NCBI GenBank assembly: GCA_963995525.1
Contig: OZ023207.1
Location: forward strand, 33,428,681-33,492,680
DNA: 64,000 nt
Direction: 5' to 3'
Source: Escarpia spicata
Taxonomy: Eukaryota > Annelida > Polychaeta > Sabellida > Siboglinidae
Shown here: positions 9,256 to 23,045 of the stretch, one piece after another
Position numbering within the stretch: position 1 is the first letter of the stretch
Layout: every line of letters begins with the position of its first letter
Made by a program: the position numbers and the translations under genes
The notes under the pieces: generated by a model
What the model saw: only the letters and a program-made list of their open reading frames with translations
Databases searched by the model: none
What the model was told of the DNA's origin: nothing

Positions 9256-10511
9256 TCACAGAAACGCTTCTCTAAAAAGGTGTGTTTTAAGAACTGTTTT
9301 GAACTCTGGCTGTGTTTTTGCCATCCTGACACAGTCCGGCAGTCTGTTTCATAGACTTGCTGCAGACAGCAAAACGAGTGACCGTCTGCGAAGGCGGCAC
9401 TGACAGTAGCGGCAAAGACACCGATCTCAGTTGCCGATTCGGTTGACGTCGGTTCAGTAACTGCGCGAGATGACTCGGTGCCAGGTCATGCATCACAGAG
9501 TACGCAAATACAAGCACTAATGTCTGGCGCACACAGACAGGTAACCAATGCAAGTGCGGCAGCACTGGAGTGACGTGGTCGTACTTCCTCGTACAGCACA
9601 CGAGGTGGGCTGCGCAGTTTTCACACTTTGTTTTACAAGCATCGTCTGCGGTAGGCCATAGAGTAATAAATTTGCATAATCGAGGCGTGAAGTCACGAGC
9701 GCTTGCACCAGGGTTTTGCATGCATCATCAGTGATGCTTCGTCGAATGTGTTCAATGTTGCGAATCTGATTGTAGCACGACTTTGCTATCTGTGCATCCT
9801 GTGCTTCCATAGTTAGAACTCTGTCAAGTATGACTCCAAGGTTGCGTACGGATGACTTCGGCGCAACCCGATGTTCGCCAATTGTCACGGAAATATCGGA
9901 GGGCAAATCGTTTCGCTGTTTTGAGGTGAGGAAGACGACTGCCTCTGACTTCTGGGTGTGTATCTTAACTAATTTTGTTCAAGCCAATCGATCACCTCCG
10001 CTACACATTGTTCAATGTTCGTTTTTGCTGCAGTGAGTGGTTTCTCGTGCTCAACTGTCATATAAATTTCCGTGTCATCCGCATAACAATGATACTGCAT
10101 GCCGTGTCGTGCAACGATGTCGCTCTTAGGTCTTGTGTATAAGCAGCATAATATTGGACCAAGCACAGACACGTGTGGGGCGCTACATTTAAAAACACAA
10201 CCAGTCGACGTTGTGCTTTCCACGGCGACTTTCTGATAACGTTCAGTGATATACGAATGCAAATGCCGAGACTGTGATGCCGAACGAATGTTCCCTTGAA
10301 TCATAAAGAAATCAATTGTGATTAATTGCTTCAATGCGCTGAACAAATCTAACATCACGAGAACAGTCTTGCACTTTCTATCCAGCGCCGCGGCGATGTC
10401 ATTCTTGACTCACAGGAGCGCCGTCTCCGTCGAGTGGCCATGGCGGTAAGCTCATTGAAAAGGATCACGCAATGTGTTCATATCAAGGTGATTGTTCAGA
10501 TCTCAGTACGG
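9256..10511 (-). mobile_element. CR1/L2-like LINE relic, U3
   Basis: Same truncation and frame breaks as U1; YADD intact. Confidence 0.85.
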
Positions 10512-10696
10512 TGTTGATTTAATTAACATTACAGCATCAACCTTTTATTAGCTCATATCATGTATACAGCGGTGGACTCAACATATTACCTAGAATATTC
10601 AACATTGGCCCGAATGCTGAATATAGGGTTGCCTGAACATATAATTTGCCAACTGTGACACCTTGCCATTTATACTGACATATAAATTACACGTAC

Positions 10697-10924
10697 CCGG
10701 AAACAAGCCATGCACAGACGGTTCAGTTGACGATGAAAATAATTCTGTCGATGGTGGCTTTTCTTCAGACGTTGTCTCTCCTCCGGTCGATGCTGTTGTA
10801 GTTATTGATGAAGCAGTTTTAACTGTTGCAGTAGTTGTTGCCGTACTTGTTGTGGTTGCCGTCGTTTTTGGTGATGTTGTCGTTCGTTTTGTGGTGGTTG
10901 TTATTGCCGGTGTACTTGTTGATG
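10697..10924 (-). CDS. Thr/Ser-rich exon, U3
   Basis: Same 76 residues as U1. Confidence 0.78.
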
Positions 10925-11317
10925 CTGCTTTGATGGCAAGTTTAAACGGTTGTTTTATTAGCACATACATTTATAGTCAATGAATAGAAAGTGTTTCTCA
11001 TTTAGATGTTATTTTCACATTCGAACCATGTCATACACGCTATGCGACACACATCTTCTTTCATTCTAGTTTGCATAGCAACCCTATGTAAAACTTTGCA
11101 AAGTCGTCTGTAAGAATTTCATTTGGCGACAATACGTTTTAATGATAAGTCAACAAAGCAAGTGCAACTGTTCCCACACAGCAGTATAAACTGCTATATT
11201 TAAAAAGCAATGCTCTATTTAAAAATATTACCAAAGACATATAATAAATCAATTGAAAATATATTTCAGAGACATACACTTTATGCCAATCGCCATAATT
11301 ACGGAATTTGTTCAAAC

Positions 11318-11434
11318 CTTGTTCACAGTGAAAACCACCAAATCCAGAACTGCCGCAATCACATGTGTAACCGTTAAGTTTATCTACACATGTACCACCA
11401 TTTTCGCATGGATTGCTTCTGCATTCTTTGATTT
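11318..11434 (-). CDS. EGF3 exon, U4
   Basis: The protein is identical to the U1 EGF3. Confidence 0.85.
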
Positions 11435-11676
11435 CTGCAATAGGAAACACAAATTTGATTCATGAAAGAAAGAAATGTACTAATATATAATGCAATCGGA
11501 TTAGGCAGAAAAACATGGTCGTTGAGTAGAGAAGGGCATCATATAGGCAAATACTCATATCGCTAATACACGTTTTCCAGTTTCGTACTTCAACGCGTGT
11601 TTTTAATCTTTACTATATATTTAAAATCAACAATGAAAATATCCTATAGCATGTTGACAAGAAAAAGAAACCGCAC

Positions 11677-11790
11677 CTGAAGAACACTGCGGATCTGTGT
11701 AGCCAAGCGCACACAAACAGGTGTACGAGTCGACTGCATCCTCGCATGTCCCACCGTTCAGGCAAGGCTTGCTTTGGCATTCATCAACAT
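11677..11790 (-). CDS. EGF2 exon, U4
   Basis: The protein is identical to the U1 EGF2. The adjoining intron has a TTAAAATC variant shared only with U5. Confidence 0.88.
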
Positions 11791-12097
11791 CTACACATCG
11801 ACGAAAGGAGCAATGCATCAAAGAATCTATTATCATCAATGAATTGGCAAGTATTTTATTGCTATAGCTTAAATTAATCTTATACATTTCATTCAATCAA
11901 TCAATCTGTCGACCAGACCGTAAATAGGAAGTTTATTTCCACAACCAAATAGTATAATATTTCTAAATACAGCACAATTTATTGGAAGTACAAAAATACA
12001 TAATTAATCAATAGTGTGATGGAAAGAGGAAGAGCATCATAATCACATTAATGAATTGTTCATATCCATTGATGCAGGGCTTAAGATATACACTTAC

Positions 12098-12217
12098 CAA
12101 AATTGCAATCATTTCCTTTGTAACCCGCAGGGCACAGACACCTGTAGATAGAGCCGTCATTATCGCCTAAACATGTTCCGCCGTTTTCGCAACGTTTCGT
12201 TTTGCACAAACCTACAT
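12098..12217 (-). CDS. EGF1 exon, U4
   Basis: Reads the same as U1 EGF1. Confidence 0.86.
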
Positions 12218-12861
12218 CTGAAACAAAAAAGACAGTACACAATAATTATATGAAGACGATCTAGCGCAGGTATGTATCGTGTACAGCAAATATACTATTC
12301 CTGTTTTGAGTTAGGTTTATCAGACGTGTGTCTAATTAAACATACACATAGTATTACACGAGCTATATTACTTCTGCTGCAATTTAGCGAATCCAGGTGT
12401 GTGAAGAACAAATACATCAAGTCAAATCTCGATTTACGGTCGGCTGCATCTATCTAACAATATGCCGCACTAGGACAGTCGAAGTAATGTCCGAAAGAGT
12501 AACATTTATCAAATTCATTCCTCTGATTCGAATAATAATTACTATACAGTGTATTTGCATAGCGCCCGAATCAACAACCAGATTGCTCTCAGATGCTTCA
12601 CATACAAGTGCACGTAACTATGTAGATTTGTATGATAGATAGGAACAAAAATAATTCTAAAATATATATCATACAATAATAACAAAAACATTCATTACAT
12701 AATTATTAGACCTTCATGTACAAACAATTATAATTGATATGATAAATATTAAACAATATAAAATAAATAAGTAAATTAAAATGTAATAAATTATTTTAAA
12801 ATAATAATAATAATTACATAACATTTAGGTAAGTGCATTTGATAAAGTCCACGTGATCATA

Positions 12862-14120
12862 TCACAGAAACGCTTCTCTAAAAAGGTGTGTTTTAAGAAC
12901 TGTTTTGAACTCTGGCTGTGTTTTTGCCATCCTGACACAGTCCGGCAGTCTGTTTCATAGACTTGCTGCAGACAGCAAAACGAGTGACCGTCTGCGAAGG
13001 CGGCACTGACAGTAGCGGCAAAGACACCGATCTCAGTTGCCGATTCGGTTGACGTCGGTTCAGTAACTGCGCGAGATGACTCGGTGCCAGGTCATGCATC
13101 ACAGAGTACGCAAATACAAGCACTATATATGTCTGGCGCACACAGACAGGTAACCAATGCAAGTGCGGCAGCACTGGAGTGACGTGGTCGTACTTCCTCG
13201 TACAGCACACGAGGTGGGCTGCGCAGTTTTCACACTTTGTTTTACAAGCATCGTCTGCGGTAGGCCATAGAGTAATAAATTTGCATAATCGAGGCGTGAA
13301 GTCACGAGCGCTTGCACCAGGGTTTTGCATGCATCATCAGTGATGCTTCGTCGAATGTGTTCAATGTTGCGAATCTGATTGTAGCACGACTTTGCTATCT
13401 GTGCATCCTGTGCTTCCATAGTTAGAACTCTGTCAAGTATGACTCCAAGGTTGCGTACGGATGACTTCGGCGCAACCCGATGTTCGCCAATTGTCACGGA
13501 AATATCGGAGGGCAAATCGTTTCGCTGTTTTGAGGTGAGGAAGACGACTGCCTCTGACTTCTGGGTGTGTATCTTAACTAATTTTGTTCAAGCCAATCGA
13601 TCACCTCCGCTACACATTGTTCAATGTTCGTTTTTGCTACAGTGAGTGGTTTCTCGTGCTCAACTGTCATATAAATTTCCGTGTCATCCGCATAACAATG
13701 ATACTGCATGCCGTGTCGTGCAACGATGTCGCTCTTAGGTCTTGTGTATAAGCAGCATAATATTGGACCAAGCACAGACACGTGTGGGGCGCTACATTTA
13801 AAAACACAACCAGTCGACGTTGTGCTTTCCACGGCGACTTTCTGATAACGTTCAGTGATATACGAATGCAAATGCCGAGACTGTGATGCCGAACGAATGT
13901 TCCCTTGAATCATAAAGAAATCAATTGTGATTAATTGCTTCAATGCGCTGAACAAATCTAACATCACGAGAACAGTCTTGCACTTTCTATCCAGCGCCGC
14001 GGCGATGTCATTCTTGACTCACAGGAGCGCCGTCTCCGTCGAGTGGCCATGGCGGTAAGCTCATTGAAAAGGATCACGCAATGTGTTCATATCAAGGTGA
14101 TTGTTCAGATCTCAGTACGG
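12862..14120 (-). mobile_element. CR1/L2-like LINE relic, U4 (with +3 bp)
   Basis: Carries the 3-bp insertion (CTATATATG at about 13124-13132), which changes one Leu to Tyr-Ile after the HWLPVCVRQT block. It also has an Ala to Val change after the YADD region. Otherwise as U1. Confidence 0.85.
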
Positions 14121-14305
14121 TGTTGATTTAATTAACATTACAGCATCAACCTTTTATTAGCTCATATCATGTATACAGCGGTGGACTCAACATATTACCT
14201 AGAATATTCAACATTGGCCCGAATGCTGAATATAGGGTTGCCTGAACATATAATTTGCCAACTGTGACACCTTGCCATTTATACTGACATATAAATTACA
14301 CGTAC

Positions 14306-14533
14306 CCGGAAACAAGCCATGCACAGACGGTTCAGTTGACGATGAAAATAATTCTGTCGATGGTGGCTTTTCTTCAGACGTTGTCTCTCCTCCGGTCGAT
14401 GCTGTTGTAGTTATTGATGAAGCAGTTTTAACTGTTGCAGTAGTTGTTGCCGTACTTGTTGTGGTTGCCGTCGTTTTTGGTGATGTTGTCGTTCGTTTTG
14501 TGGTGGTTGTTATTGCCGGTGTACTTGTTGATG
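14306..14533 (-). CDS. Thr/Ser-rich exon, U4
   Basis: Same 76 residues as U1. This is the last copy, going right, with Lys36/Ala38. Confidence 0.78.
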
Positions 14534-14926
14534 CTGCTTTGATGGCAAGTTTAAACGGTTGTTTTATTAGCACATACATTTATAGTCAATGAATAGAAAG
14601 TGTTTCTCATTTAGATGTTATTTTCACATTCGAACCATGTCATACACGCTATGCGACACACATCTTCTTTCATTCTAGTTTGCATAGCAACCCTATGTAA
14701 AACTTTGCAAAGTCGTCTGTAAGAATTTCATTTGGCGACAATACGTTTTAATGATAAGTCAACAAAGCAAGTGCAACTGTTCCCACACAGCAGTATAAAC
14801 TGCTATATTTAAAAAGCAATGCTCTATTTAAAAATATTACCAAAGACATATAATAAATCAATTGAAAATATATTTCAGAGACATACACTTTATGCCAATC
14901 GCCATAATTACGGAATTTGTTCAAAC

Positions 14927-15043
14927 CTTGTTCACAGTGAAAACCACCAAATCCAGAACTGCCGCAATCACATGTGTAACCGTTAAGTTTATCTACACAT
15001 GTACCACCATTTTCGCATGGATTGCTTCTGCATTCTTTGATTT
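14927..15043 (-). CDS. EGF3 exon, U5
   Basis: The protein is identical to the U1 EGF3. Confidence 0.85.
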
Positions 15044-15285
15044 CTGCAATAGGAAACACAAATTTGATTCATGAAAGAAAGAAATGTACTAATATATAAT
15101 GCAATCGGATTAGGCAGAAAAACATGGTCGTTGAGTAGAGAAGGGCATCATATAGGCAAATACTCATATCGCTAATACACGTTTTCCAGTTTCGTACTTC
15201 AACGCGTGTTTTTAATCTTTACTATATATTTAAAATCAACAATGAAAATATCCTATAGCATGTTGACAAGAAAAAGAAACCGCAC

Positions 15286-15399
15286 CTGAAGAACACTGCG
15301 GATCTGTGTAGCCAAGCGCACACAAACAGGTGTACGAGTCGACTGCATCCTCGCATGTCCCACCGTTCAGGCAAGGCTTGCTTTGGCATTCATCAACAT
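15286..15399 (-). CDS. EGF2 exon, U5
   Basis: The protein is identical to the U1 EGF2. Confidence 0.88.
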
Positions 15400-15706
15400 C
15401 TACACATCGACGAAAGGAGCAATGCATCAAAGAATCTATTATCATCAATGAATTGGCAAGTATTTTATTGCTATAGCTTAAATTAATCTTATACATTTCA
15501 TTCAATCAATCAATCTGTCGACCAGACCGTAAATAGGAAGTTTATTTCCACAACCAAATAGTATAATATTTCTAAATACAGCACAATTTATTGGAAGTAC
15601 AAAAATACATAATTAATCAATAGTGTGATGGAAAGAGGAAGAGCATCATAATCACATTAATGAATTGTTCATATCCATTGATGCAGGGCTTAAGATATAC
15701 ACTTAC

Positions 15707-15826
15707 CAAAATTGCAATCATTTCCTTTGTAACCCGCAGGGCACAGACACCTGTAGATAGAGCCGTCATTATCGCCTAAACATGTTCCGCCGTTTTCGCA
15801 ACGTTTCGTTTTGCACAAACCTACAT
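15707..15826 (-). CDS. EGF1 exon, U5
   Basis: Reads the same as U1 EGF1. Confidence 0.86.
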
Positions 15827-16470
15827 CTGAAACAAAAAAGACAGTACACAATAATTATATGAAGACGATCTAGCGCAGGTATGTATCGTGTACAGCAAAT
15901 ATACTATTCCTGTTTTGAGTTAGGTTTATCAGACGTGTGTCTAATTAAACATACACATAGTATTACACGAGCTATATTACTTCTGCTGCAATTTAGCGAA
16001 TCCAGGTGTGTGAAGAACAAATACATCAAGTCAAATCTCGATTTACGGTCGGCTGCATCTATCTAACAATATGCCGCACTAGGACAGTCGAAGTAATGTC
16101 CGAAAGAGTAACATTTATCAAATTCATTCCTCTGATTCGAATAATAATTACTATACAGTGTATTTGCATAGCGCCCGAATCAACAACCAGATTGCTCTCA
16201 GATGCTTCACATACAAGTGCACGTAACTATGTAGATTTGTATGATAGATAGGAACAAAAATAATTCTAAAATATATATCATACAATAATAACAAAAACAT
16301 TCATTACATAATTATTAGACCTTCATGTACAAACAATTATAATTGATATGATAAATATTAAACAATATAAAATAAATAAGTAAATTAAAATGTAATAAAT
16401 TATTTTAAAATAATAATAATAATTACATAACATTTAGGTAAGTGCATTTGATAAAGTCCACGTGATCATA

Positions 16471-17731
16471 TCACAGAAACGCTTCTCTAAAAAGGTGTGT
16501 TTTAAGAACTGTTTTGAACTCTGGCTGTGTTTTTGCCATCCTGACACAGTCCGGCAGTCTGTTTCATAGACTTGCTGCAGACAGCAAAACGAGTGACCGT
16601 CTGCGAAGGCGGCACTGACAGTAGCGGCAAAGACACCGATCTCAGTTGCCGATTCGGTTGACGTCGGTTCAGTAACTGCGCGAGATGACTCGGTGCCAGG
16701 TCATGCATCACAGAGTACGCAAATACAAGCACTATATATGTCTGGCGCACACAGACAGGTAACCAATGCAAGTGCGGCAGCACTGGAGTGACGTGGTCGT
16801 ACTTCCTCGTACAGCACACGAGGTGGGCTGCGCAGTTTTCACACTTTGTTTTACAAGCATCGTCTGCGGTAGGCCATAGAGTAATAAATTTGCATAATCG
16901 AGGCGTGAAGTCACGAGCGCTTGCACCAGGGTTTTGCATGCATCATCAGTGATGCTTCGTCGAATGTGTTCAATGTTGCGAATCTGATTGTAGCACGACT
17001 TTGCTATCTGTGCATCCTGTGCTTCCATAGTTAGAACTCTGTCAAGTATGACTCCAAGGTTGCGTACGGATGACTTCGGCGCAACCCGATGTTCGCCAAT
17101 TGTCACGGAAATATCGGAGGGCAAATCGTTTCGCTGTTTTGAGGTGAGGAAGACGACTGCCTCTGACTTCTGGGTGTGTATCTTAACTAATTTTGTTCAA
17201 GCCAATCGATCACCTCCGCTACACATTGTTCAATGTTCGTTTTTGCTGCAGTGAGTGGTTTCTCGTGCTCAACTGTCATATAAATTTCCGTGTCATCCGC
17301 ATAACAATGATACTGCATGCCGTGTCGTGCAACGATGTCGCTCTTAGGTCTTGTGTATAAGCAGCATAATATTGGACCAAGCACAGACACGTGTGGGGCG
17401 CTACATTTAAAAACACAACCAGTCGACGTTGTGCTTTCCACGGCGACTTTCTGATAACGTTCAGTGATATACGAATGCAAATGCCGAGACTGTGATGCCG
17501 AACGAATGTTCCCTTGAATCATAAAGAAATCAATTGTGATTAATTGCTTCAATGCGCTGAACAAATCTAACATCACGAGAACAGTCTTGCACTTTCTATC
17601 CAGCGCCGCGGCGATGTCATTCTTGACTCACAGGAGCGCCGTCTCCGTCGAGTGGCCATGGCGGTAAGCTCATTGAAAAGGATCACGCAATATGTGATCA
17701 TATCAAGGTGATTGTTCAGATCTCAGTACGG
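16471..17731 (-). mobile_element. CR1/L2-like LINE relic, U5 (with +3 bp and +2 bp)
   Basis: Carries the same 3-bp insertion as U4. It is also the first copy, going right, with the extra TA near 17691, which breaks the reading frame upstream of the Q-stop-AYR block. Confidence 0.85.
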
Positions 17732-17916
17732 TGTTGATTTAATTAACATTACAGCATCAACCTTTTATTAGCTCATATCATGTGTACAGCGGTGGACTCA
17801 ACATATTACCTAGAATATTCAACATTGGCCCGAATGCTGAATGTAGGGTTGCCTGAACATATAATTTGCCAACTGTGACACCTTGCCATTTATACTGACA
17901 TATAAATTACATGTAC

Positions 17917-18144
17917 CCGGAAACAAGCCATGCACAGACGGTTCAGTTGACGATGAAAATAATTCTGTCGATGGTGGCTTTTCTTCAGACGTTGTCTCTC
18001 CTCCGGTCGATGCTGTTGTAGTTATTGATGAATCAGTTGTAACTGTTGCAGTAGTTGTTGCCGTACTTGTTGTGGTTGCCGTCGTTTTTGGTGATGTTGT
18101 CGTTCGTTTTGTGGTGGTTGTTATTGCCGGTGTACTTGTTGATG
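17917..18144 (-). CDS. Thr/Ser-rich exon, U5, first Thr36/Asp38 copy, weak donor
   Basis: Lys36 is Thr and Ala38 is Asp; this version continues in all units to the right. The donor has lost its +5 G (base 17912, GTACAT instead of GTACGT), unique to this copy, so splicing of this exon may be less efficient. Gly48 is kept. Confidence 0.72.
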
Positions 18145-18537
18145 CTGCTTTGATGGCAAGTTTAAACGGTTGTTTTATTAGCACATACATTTATAGTCAA
18201 TGAATAGAAAGTGTTTCTCATTTAGATGTTATTTTCACATTCGAACCATGTCATACACGCTATGCGACACACATCTTCTTTCATTCTAGTTTGCATAGCA
18301 ACCCTATGTAAAACTTTGCAAAGTCGTCTGTAAGAATTTCATTTGGCGACAATACGTTTTAATGATAAGTCAACAAAGCAAGTGCAACTGTTCCCACACA
18401 GCAGTATAAACTGCTATATTTAAAAAGCAATGCTCTATTTAAAAATATTACCAAAGACATATAATAAATCAATTGTAAATATATTTCAGAGACATACACT
18501 TTATGCCAATAGCCATAATTACGGAATTTGTTCAAAC

Positions 18538-18654
18538 CTTGTTCACAGTGAAAACCACCAAATCCAGAACTGCCGCAATCACATGTGTAACCGTTAAGTT
18601 TATCTACACATGTACCACCATTTTCGCATGGATTGCTTCTGCATTCTTTGATTT
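18538..18654 (-). CDS. EGF3 exon, U6
   Basis: The protein is identical to the U1 EGF3 and the normal GTTTGA donor is present. The flanking intron shares a base with U3. Confidence 0.85.
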
Positions 18655-18896
18655 CTGCAATAGGAAACACAAATTTGATTCATGAAAGAAAGAAATGTAC
18701 TAATATATAATGCAATCGGATTAGGCAGAAAAACATGGTCGTTGAGTAGAGAAGGGCATCATATAGGCAAATACTCATATCGCTAATACACGTTTTCCAG
18801 TTTCGTACTTCAACGCGTGTTTTTAATCTTTACTATATATTTACAATCAACAATGAAAATATCCTATAGCATGTTGACAAGAAAAAGAAACCGCAC

Positions 18897-19010
18897 CTGA
18901 AGAACACTGCGGATCTGTGTAGCCAAGCGCACACAAACAGGTGTACGAGTCGACTGCATCCTCGCATGTCCCACCGTTCAGGCAAGGCTTGCTTTGGCAT
19001 TCACCAACAT
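18897..19010 (-). CDS. EGF2 exon, U6, calcium-site variant
   Basis: Asp3 of the DVDEC signature is Gly (base 19004), giving DVGEC. The six cysteines, O-glucose and O-fucose motifs are intact. Calcium affinity of this copy should be reduced. Confidence 0.86.
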
Positions 19011-19317
19011 CTACACATCGACGAAAGGAGCAATGCATCAAAGAATCTATTATCATCAATGAATTGGCAAGTATTTTATTGCTATAGCTTAAATTAATCT
19101 TATACATTTCATTCAATCAATCAATCTGTCGACCAGACCGTAAATAGGAAGTTTATTTCCACAACCACATAGTATAATATTTCTAAATACAGCACAATTT
19201 ATTGGAAGTACAAAAATACATAATTAATCAATAGTGTGATGGAAAGAGGAAGAGCAACATAATCACATTAATGAATTGTTCATATCCATTGATGCAGGGC
19301 TTAAGATATACACTTAC

Positions 19318-19437
19318 CAAAATTGCAATCATTTCCTTTGTAACCCGCAGGGCACAGACACCTGTAGATAGAGCCGTCATTATCGCCTAAACATGTTCCG
19401 CCGTTTTCGCAACGTTTCGTTTTGCACAAACCTACAT
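19318..19437 (-). CDS. EGF1 exon, U6
   Basis: Reads the same as U1 EGF1. Confidence 0.86.
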
Positions 19438-20081
19438 CTGAAACAAAAAAGACAGTACACAATAATTATATGAAGACGATCTAGCGCAGGTATGTATCGT
19501 GTACAGCAAATATACTATTCCTGTTTTGAGTTAGGTTTATCAGACGTGTGTCTAATTAAACATACACATAGTATTACACGAGCTATATTACTTCTGCTGC
19601 AATTTAGCGAATCCAAGTGTGTGAAGAACAAATACATGAATTCAAATCTCGATTTACGGTCGGCTGCATCTATCTAACAATATGCCGCACTAGGACAGTC
19701 GAAGTAATGTCCGAAAGAGTAACATTTATCAAATTCATTCCTCTGATTCGAATAATAATTACTATACAGTTTATTTGCATAGCGCCCGAATCAACAACCA
19801 GATTGCTCTCAGATGCTTCACATACAAGTGCATGTAACTATGTAGATTTGTATGATAGATAGGAACAAAAATAACTCTAAAATATATATCATACAATAAT
19901 AACAAAAACATTCATTACATAATTATTAGACCTTCATGTACAAACAATTATAATTGATATGATAAATATTAAACAATATAAAATAAATAAGTAAATTAAA
20001 ATGTAATAAATTATTTTAAAATAATAATAATAATTACATAACATTTAGGTAAGTGCATTTGATTAAGTCCACGTGATCATA

Positions 20082-21339
20082 TCACAGAAACGCTTCTCTA
20101 AAAAGGTGTGTTTTAAGAACTGTTTTGAACTCTGGCTGTGTTTTTGCCATCCTGACACAGTCCGGCAGTCTGTTTCATAGACTTGCTGCAGACAGCAAAA
20201 CGAGTGACCGTCTGCGAAGGCGGCACTGACAGTAGCGGCAAAGACACCGATCTCAGTTGCCGATTCGGTTGACGTCGGTTCAGTAACTGCGCGAGATGAC
20301 TCGGTGCCAGGTCATGCATCACAGAGTACGCAAATACAAGCACTAATGTCTGGCGCACACAGACAGGTAACCAATGCAAGTGCGGCAGCACTGGAGTGAC
20401 GTGGTCGTACTTCCTCGTACAGCACACGAGGTGGGCTGCGCAGTTTTCACACTTTGTTTTACAAGCATCGTCTGCGGTAGGCCATAGAGTAATAAATTTG
20501 CATAATCGAGGCGTGAAGTCACGAGCGCTTGCACCAGGGTTTTGCATGCATCATCAGTGATGCTTCGTCGAATGTGTTCAATGTTGCGAATCTGATTGTA
20601 GCACGAATTTGCTATCTGTGCATCCTGTGCTTCCATAGTTAGAACTCTGTCAAGTATGACTCCAAGGTTGCGTACGGATGACTTCGGCGCAACCCGATGT
20701 TCGCCAATTGTCACGGAAATATCGGAGGGCAAATCGTTTCGCTGTTTTGAGGTGAGGAAGACGACTGCCTCTGACTTCTGGGTGTGTATCTTAACTAATT
20801 TTGTTCAAGCCAATCGATCACCTCCGCTACACATTGTTCAATGTTCGTTTTTGCTGCAGTGAGTGGTTTCTCGTGCTCAACTGTCATATAAATTTCCGTG
20901 TCATCCGCATAACAATGATACTGCATGCCGTGTCGTGCAACGATGTCGCTCTTAGGTCTTGTGTATAAGCAGCATAATATTGGACCAAGCACAGACACGT
21001 GTGGGGCGCTACATTTAAAAACACAACCAGTCGACGTTGTGCTTTCCACGGCGACTTTCTGATAACGTTCAGTGATATACGAATGCAAATGCCGAGACTG
21101 TGATGCCGAACGAATGTTCCCTTGAATCATAAAGAAATCAATTGTGATTAATTGCTTCAATGCGCTGAACAAATCTAACATCACGAGAACAGTCTTGCAC
21201 TTTCTATCCAGCGCCGCGGCGATGTCATTCTTGACTCACAGGAGCGCCGTCTCCGTCGAGTGGCCATGGCGGTAAGCTCATTGAAAAGGATCACGCAATA
21301 TGTGATCATATCAAGGTGATTGTTCAGATCTCAGTACGG
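20082..21339 (-). mobile_element. CR1/L2-like LINE relic, U6
   Basis: No 3-bp insertion; extra TA present near 21300. One Lys to Asn change in the IAKSCYNQ segment. Confidence 0.85.
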
Positions 21340-21524
21340 TGTTGATTTAATTAACATTACAGCATCAACCTTTTATTAGCTCATATCATGTGTACAGCGG
21401 TGGACTCAACATATTACCTAGAATATTCAACATTGGCCCGAATGCTGAATGTAGGGTTGCCTGAACATATAATTTGCCAACTGTGACACCTTGCCATTTA
21501 TACTGACATATAAATTACACGTAC

Positions 21525-21752
21525 CCGGAAACAAGCCATGCACAGACGGTTCAGTTGACGATGAAAATAATTCTGTCGATGGTGGCTTTTCTTCAGACGT
21601 TGTCTCTCCTCCGGTCGATGCTGTTGTAGTTATTGATGAATCAGTTGTAACTGTTGCAGTAGTTGTTGCCGTACTTGTTGTGGTTGCCGTCGTTTTTGGT
21701 GATGTTGTCGTTCGTTTTGTGGTGGTTGTTATTGCCGGTGTACTTGTTGATG
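21525..21752 (-). CDS. Thr/Ser-rich exon, U6
   Basis: Thr36/Asp38, Gly48. Normal GTACGT donor. Confidence 0.78.
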
Positions 21753-22145
21753 CTGCTTTGATGGCAAGTTTAAACGGTTGTTTTATTAGCACATACATCT
21801 ATAGTCAATGAATAGAAAGTGTTTCTCATTTAGATGTTATTTTCACATTCGAACCATGTCATACACGCTATGCGACACACATCTTCTTTCATTCTAGTTT
21901 GCATAGCAACCCTATGTAAAACTTTGCAAAGTCGTCTGTAAGAATTTCATTTGGCGACAATACGTTTTAATGATAAGTCAACAAAGCAAGTGCAACTGTT
22001 CCCACACAGCAGTATAAACTGCTATATTTAAAAAGCAATGCTCTATTTAAAAATATTACCAAAGACATATAATAAATCAATTGAAAATATATTTCAGAGA
22101 CATACACTTTATGCCAATCGCCATAATTACGGAATTTGTTCAAAC

Positions 22146-22262
22146 CTTGTTCACAGTGAAAACCACCAAATCCAGAACTGCCGCAATCACATGTGTAACC
22201 GTTAAGTTTATCTACACATGTACCACCATTTTCGCATGGATTGCTTCTGCATTCTTTGATTT
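22146..22262 (-). CDS. EGF3 exon, U7
   Basis: The protein is identical to the U1 EGF3. Confidence 0.85.
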
Positions 22263-22504
22263 CTGCAATAGGAAACACAAATTTGATTCATGAAAGAAAG
22301 AAATGTACTAATATATAATGCAATCGGATTAGGCAGAAAAACATGGTCGTTGAGTAGAGAAGGGCATCATATAGGCAAATACTCATATCGCTAATACACG
22401 TTTTCCAGTTTCGTACTTCAACGCGTGTTTTTAATCTTTACTATATATTTACAATCAACAATGAAAATATCCTATAGCATGTTGACAAGAAAAAGAAACC
22501 GCAC

Positions 22505-22618
22505 CTGAAGAACACTGCGGATCTGTGTAGCCAAGCGCACACAAACAGGTGTACGAGTCGACTGCATCCTCGCATGTCCCACCGTTCAGGCAAGGCTTGC
22601 TTTGGCATTCATCAACAT
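22505..22618 (-). CDS. EGF2 exon, U7
   Basis: The protein is identical to the U1 EGF2. Confidence 0.88.
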
Positions 22619-22925
22619 CTACACATCGACGAAAGGAGCAATGCATCAAAGAATCTATTATCATCAATGAATTGGCAAGTATTTTATTGCTATAGCTTAA
22701 ATTAATCTTATACATTTCATTCAATCAATCAATCTGTCGACCAGACCGTAAATAGGAAGTTTATTTCCACAACCAAATAGTATAATATTTCTAAATACAG
22801 CACAATTTATTGGAAGTACAAAAATACATAATTAATCAATAGTGTGATGGAAAGAGGAAGAGCAACATAATCACATTAATGAATTGTTCATGTCCATTGA
22901 TGCAGGGCTTAAGATATACACTTAC

Positions 22926-23045
22926 CAAAATTGCAATCATTTCCTTTGTAACCCGCAGGGCACAGACACCTGTAGATAGAGCCGTCATTATCGCCTAAAC
23001 ATGTTCCGCCGTTTTCGCAACGTTTCGTTTTGCACAAACCTACAT
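22926..23045 (-). CDS. EGF1 exon, U7
   Basis: Reads the same as U1 EGF1. Confidence 0.86.
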
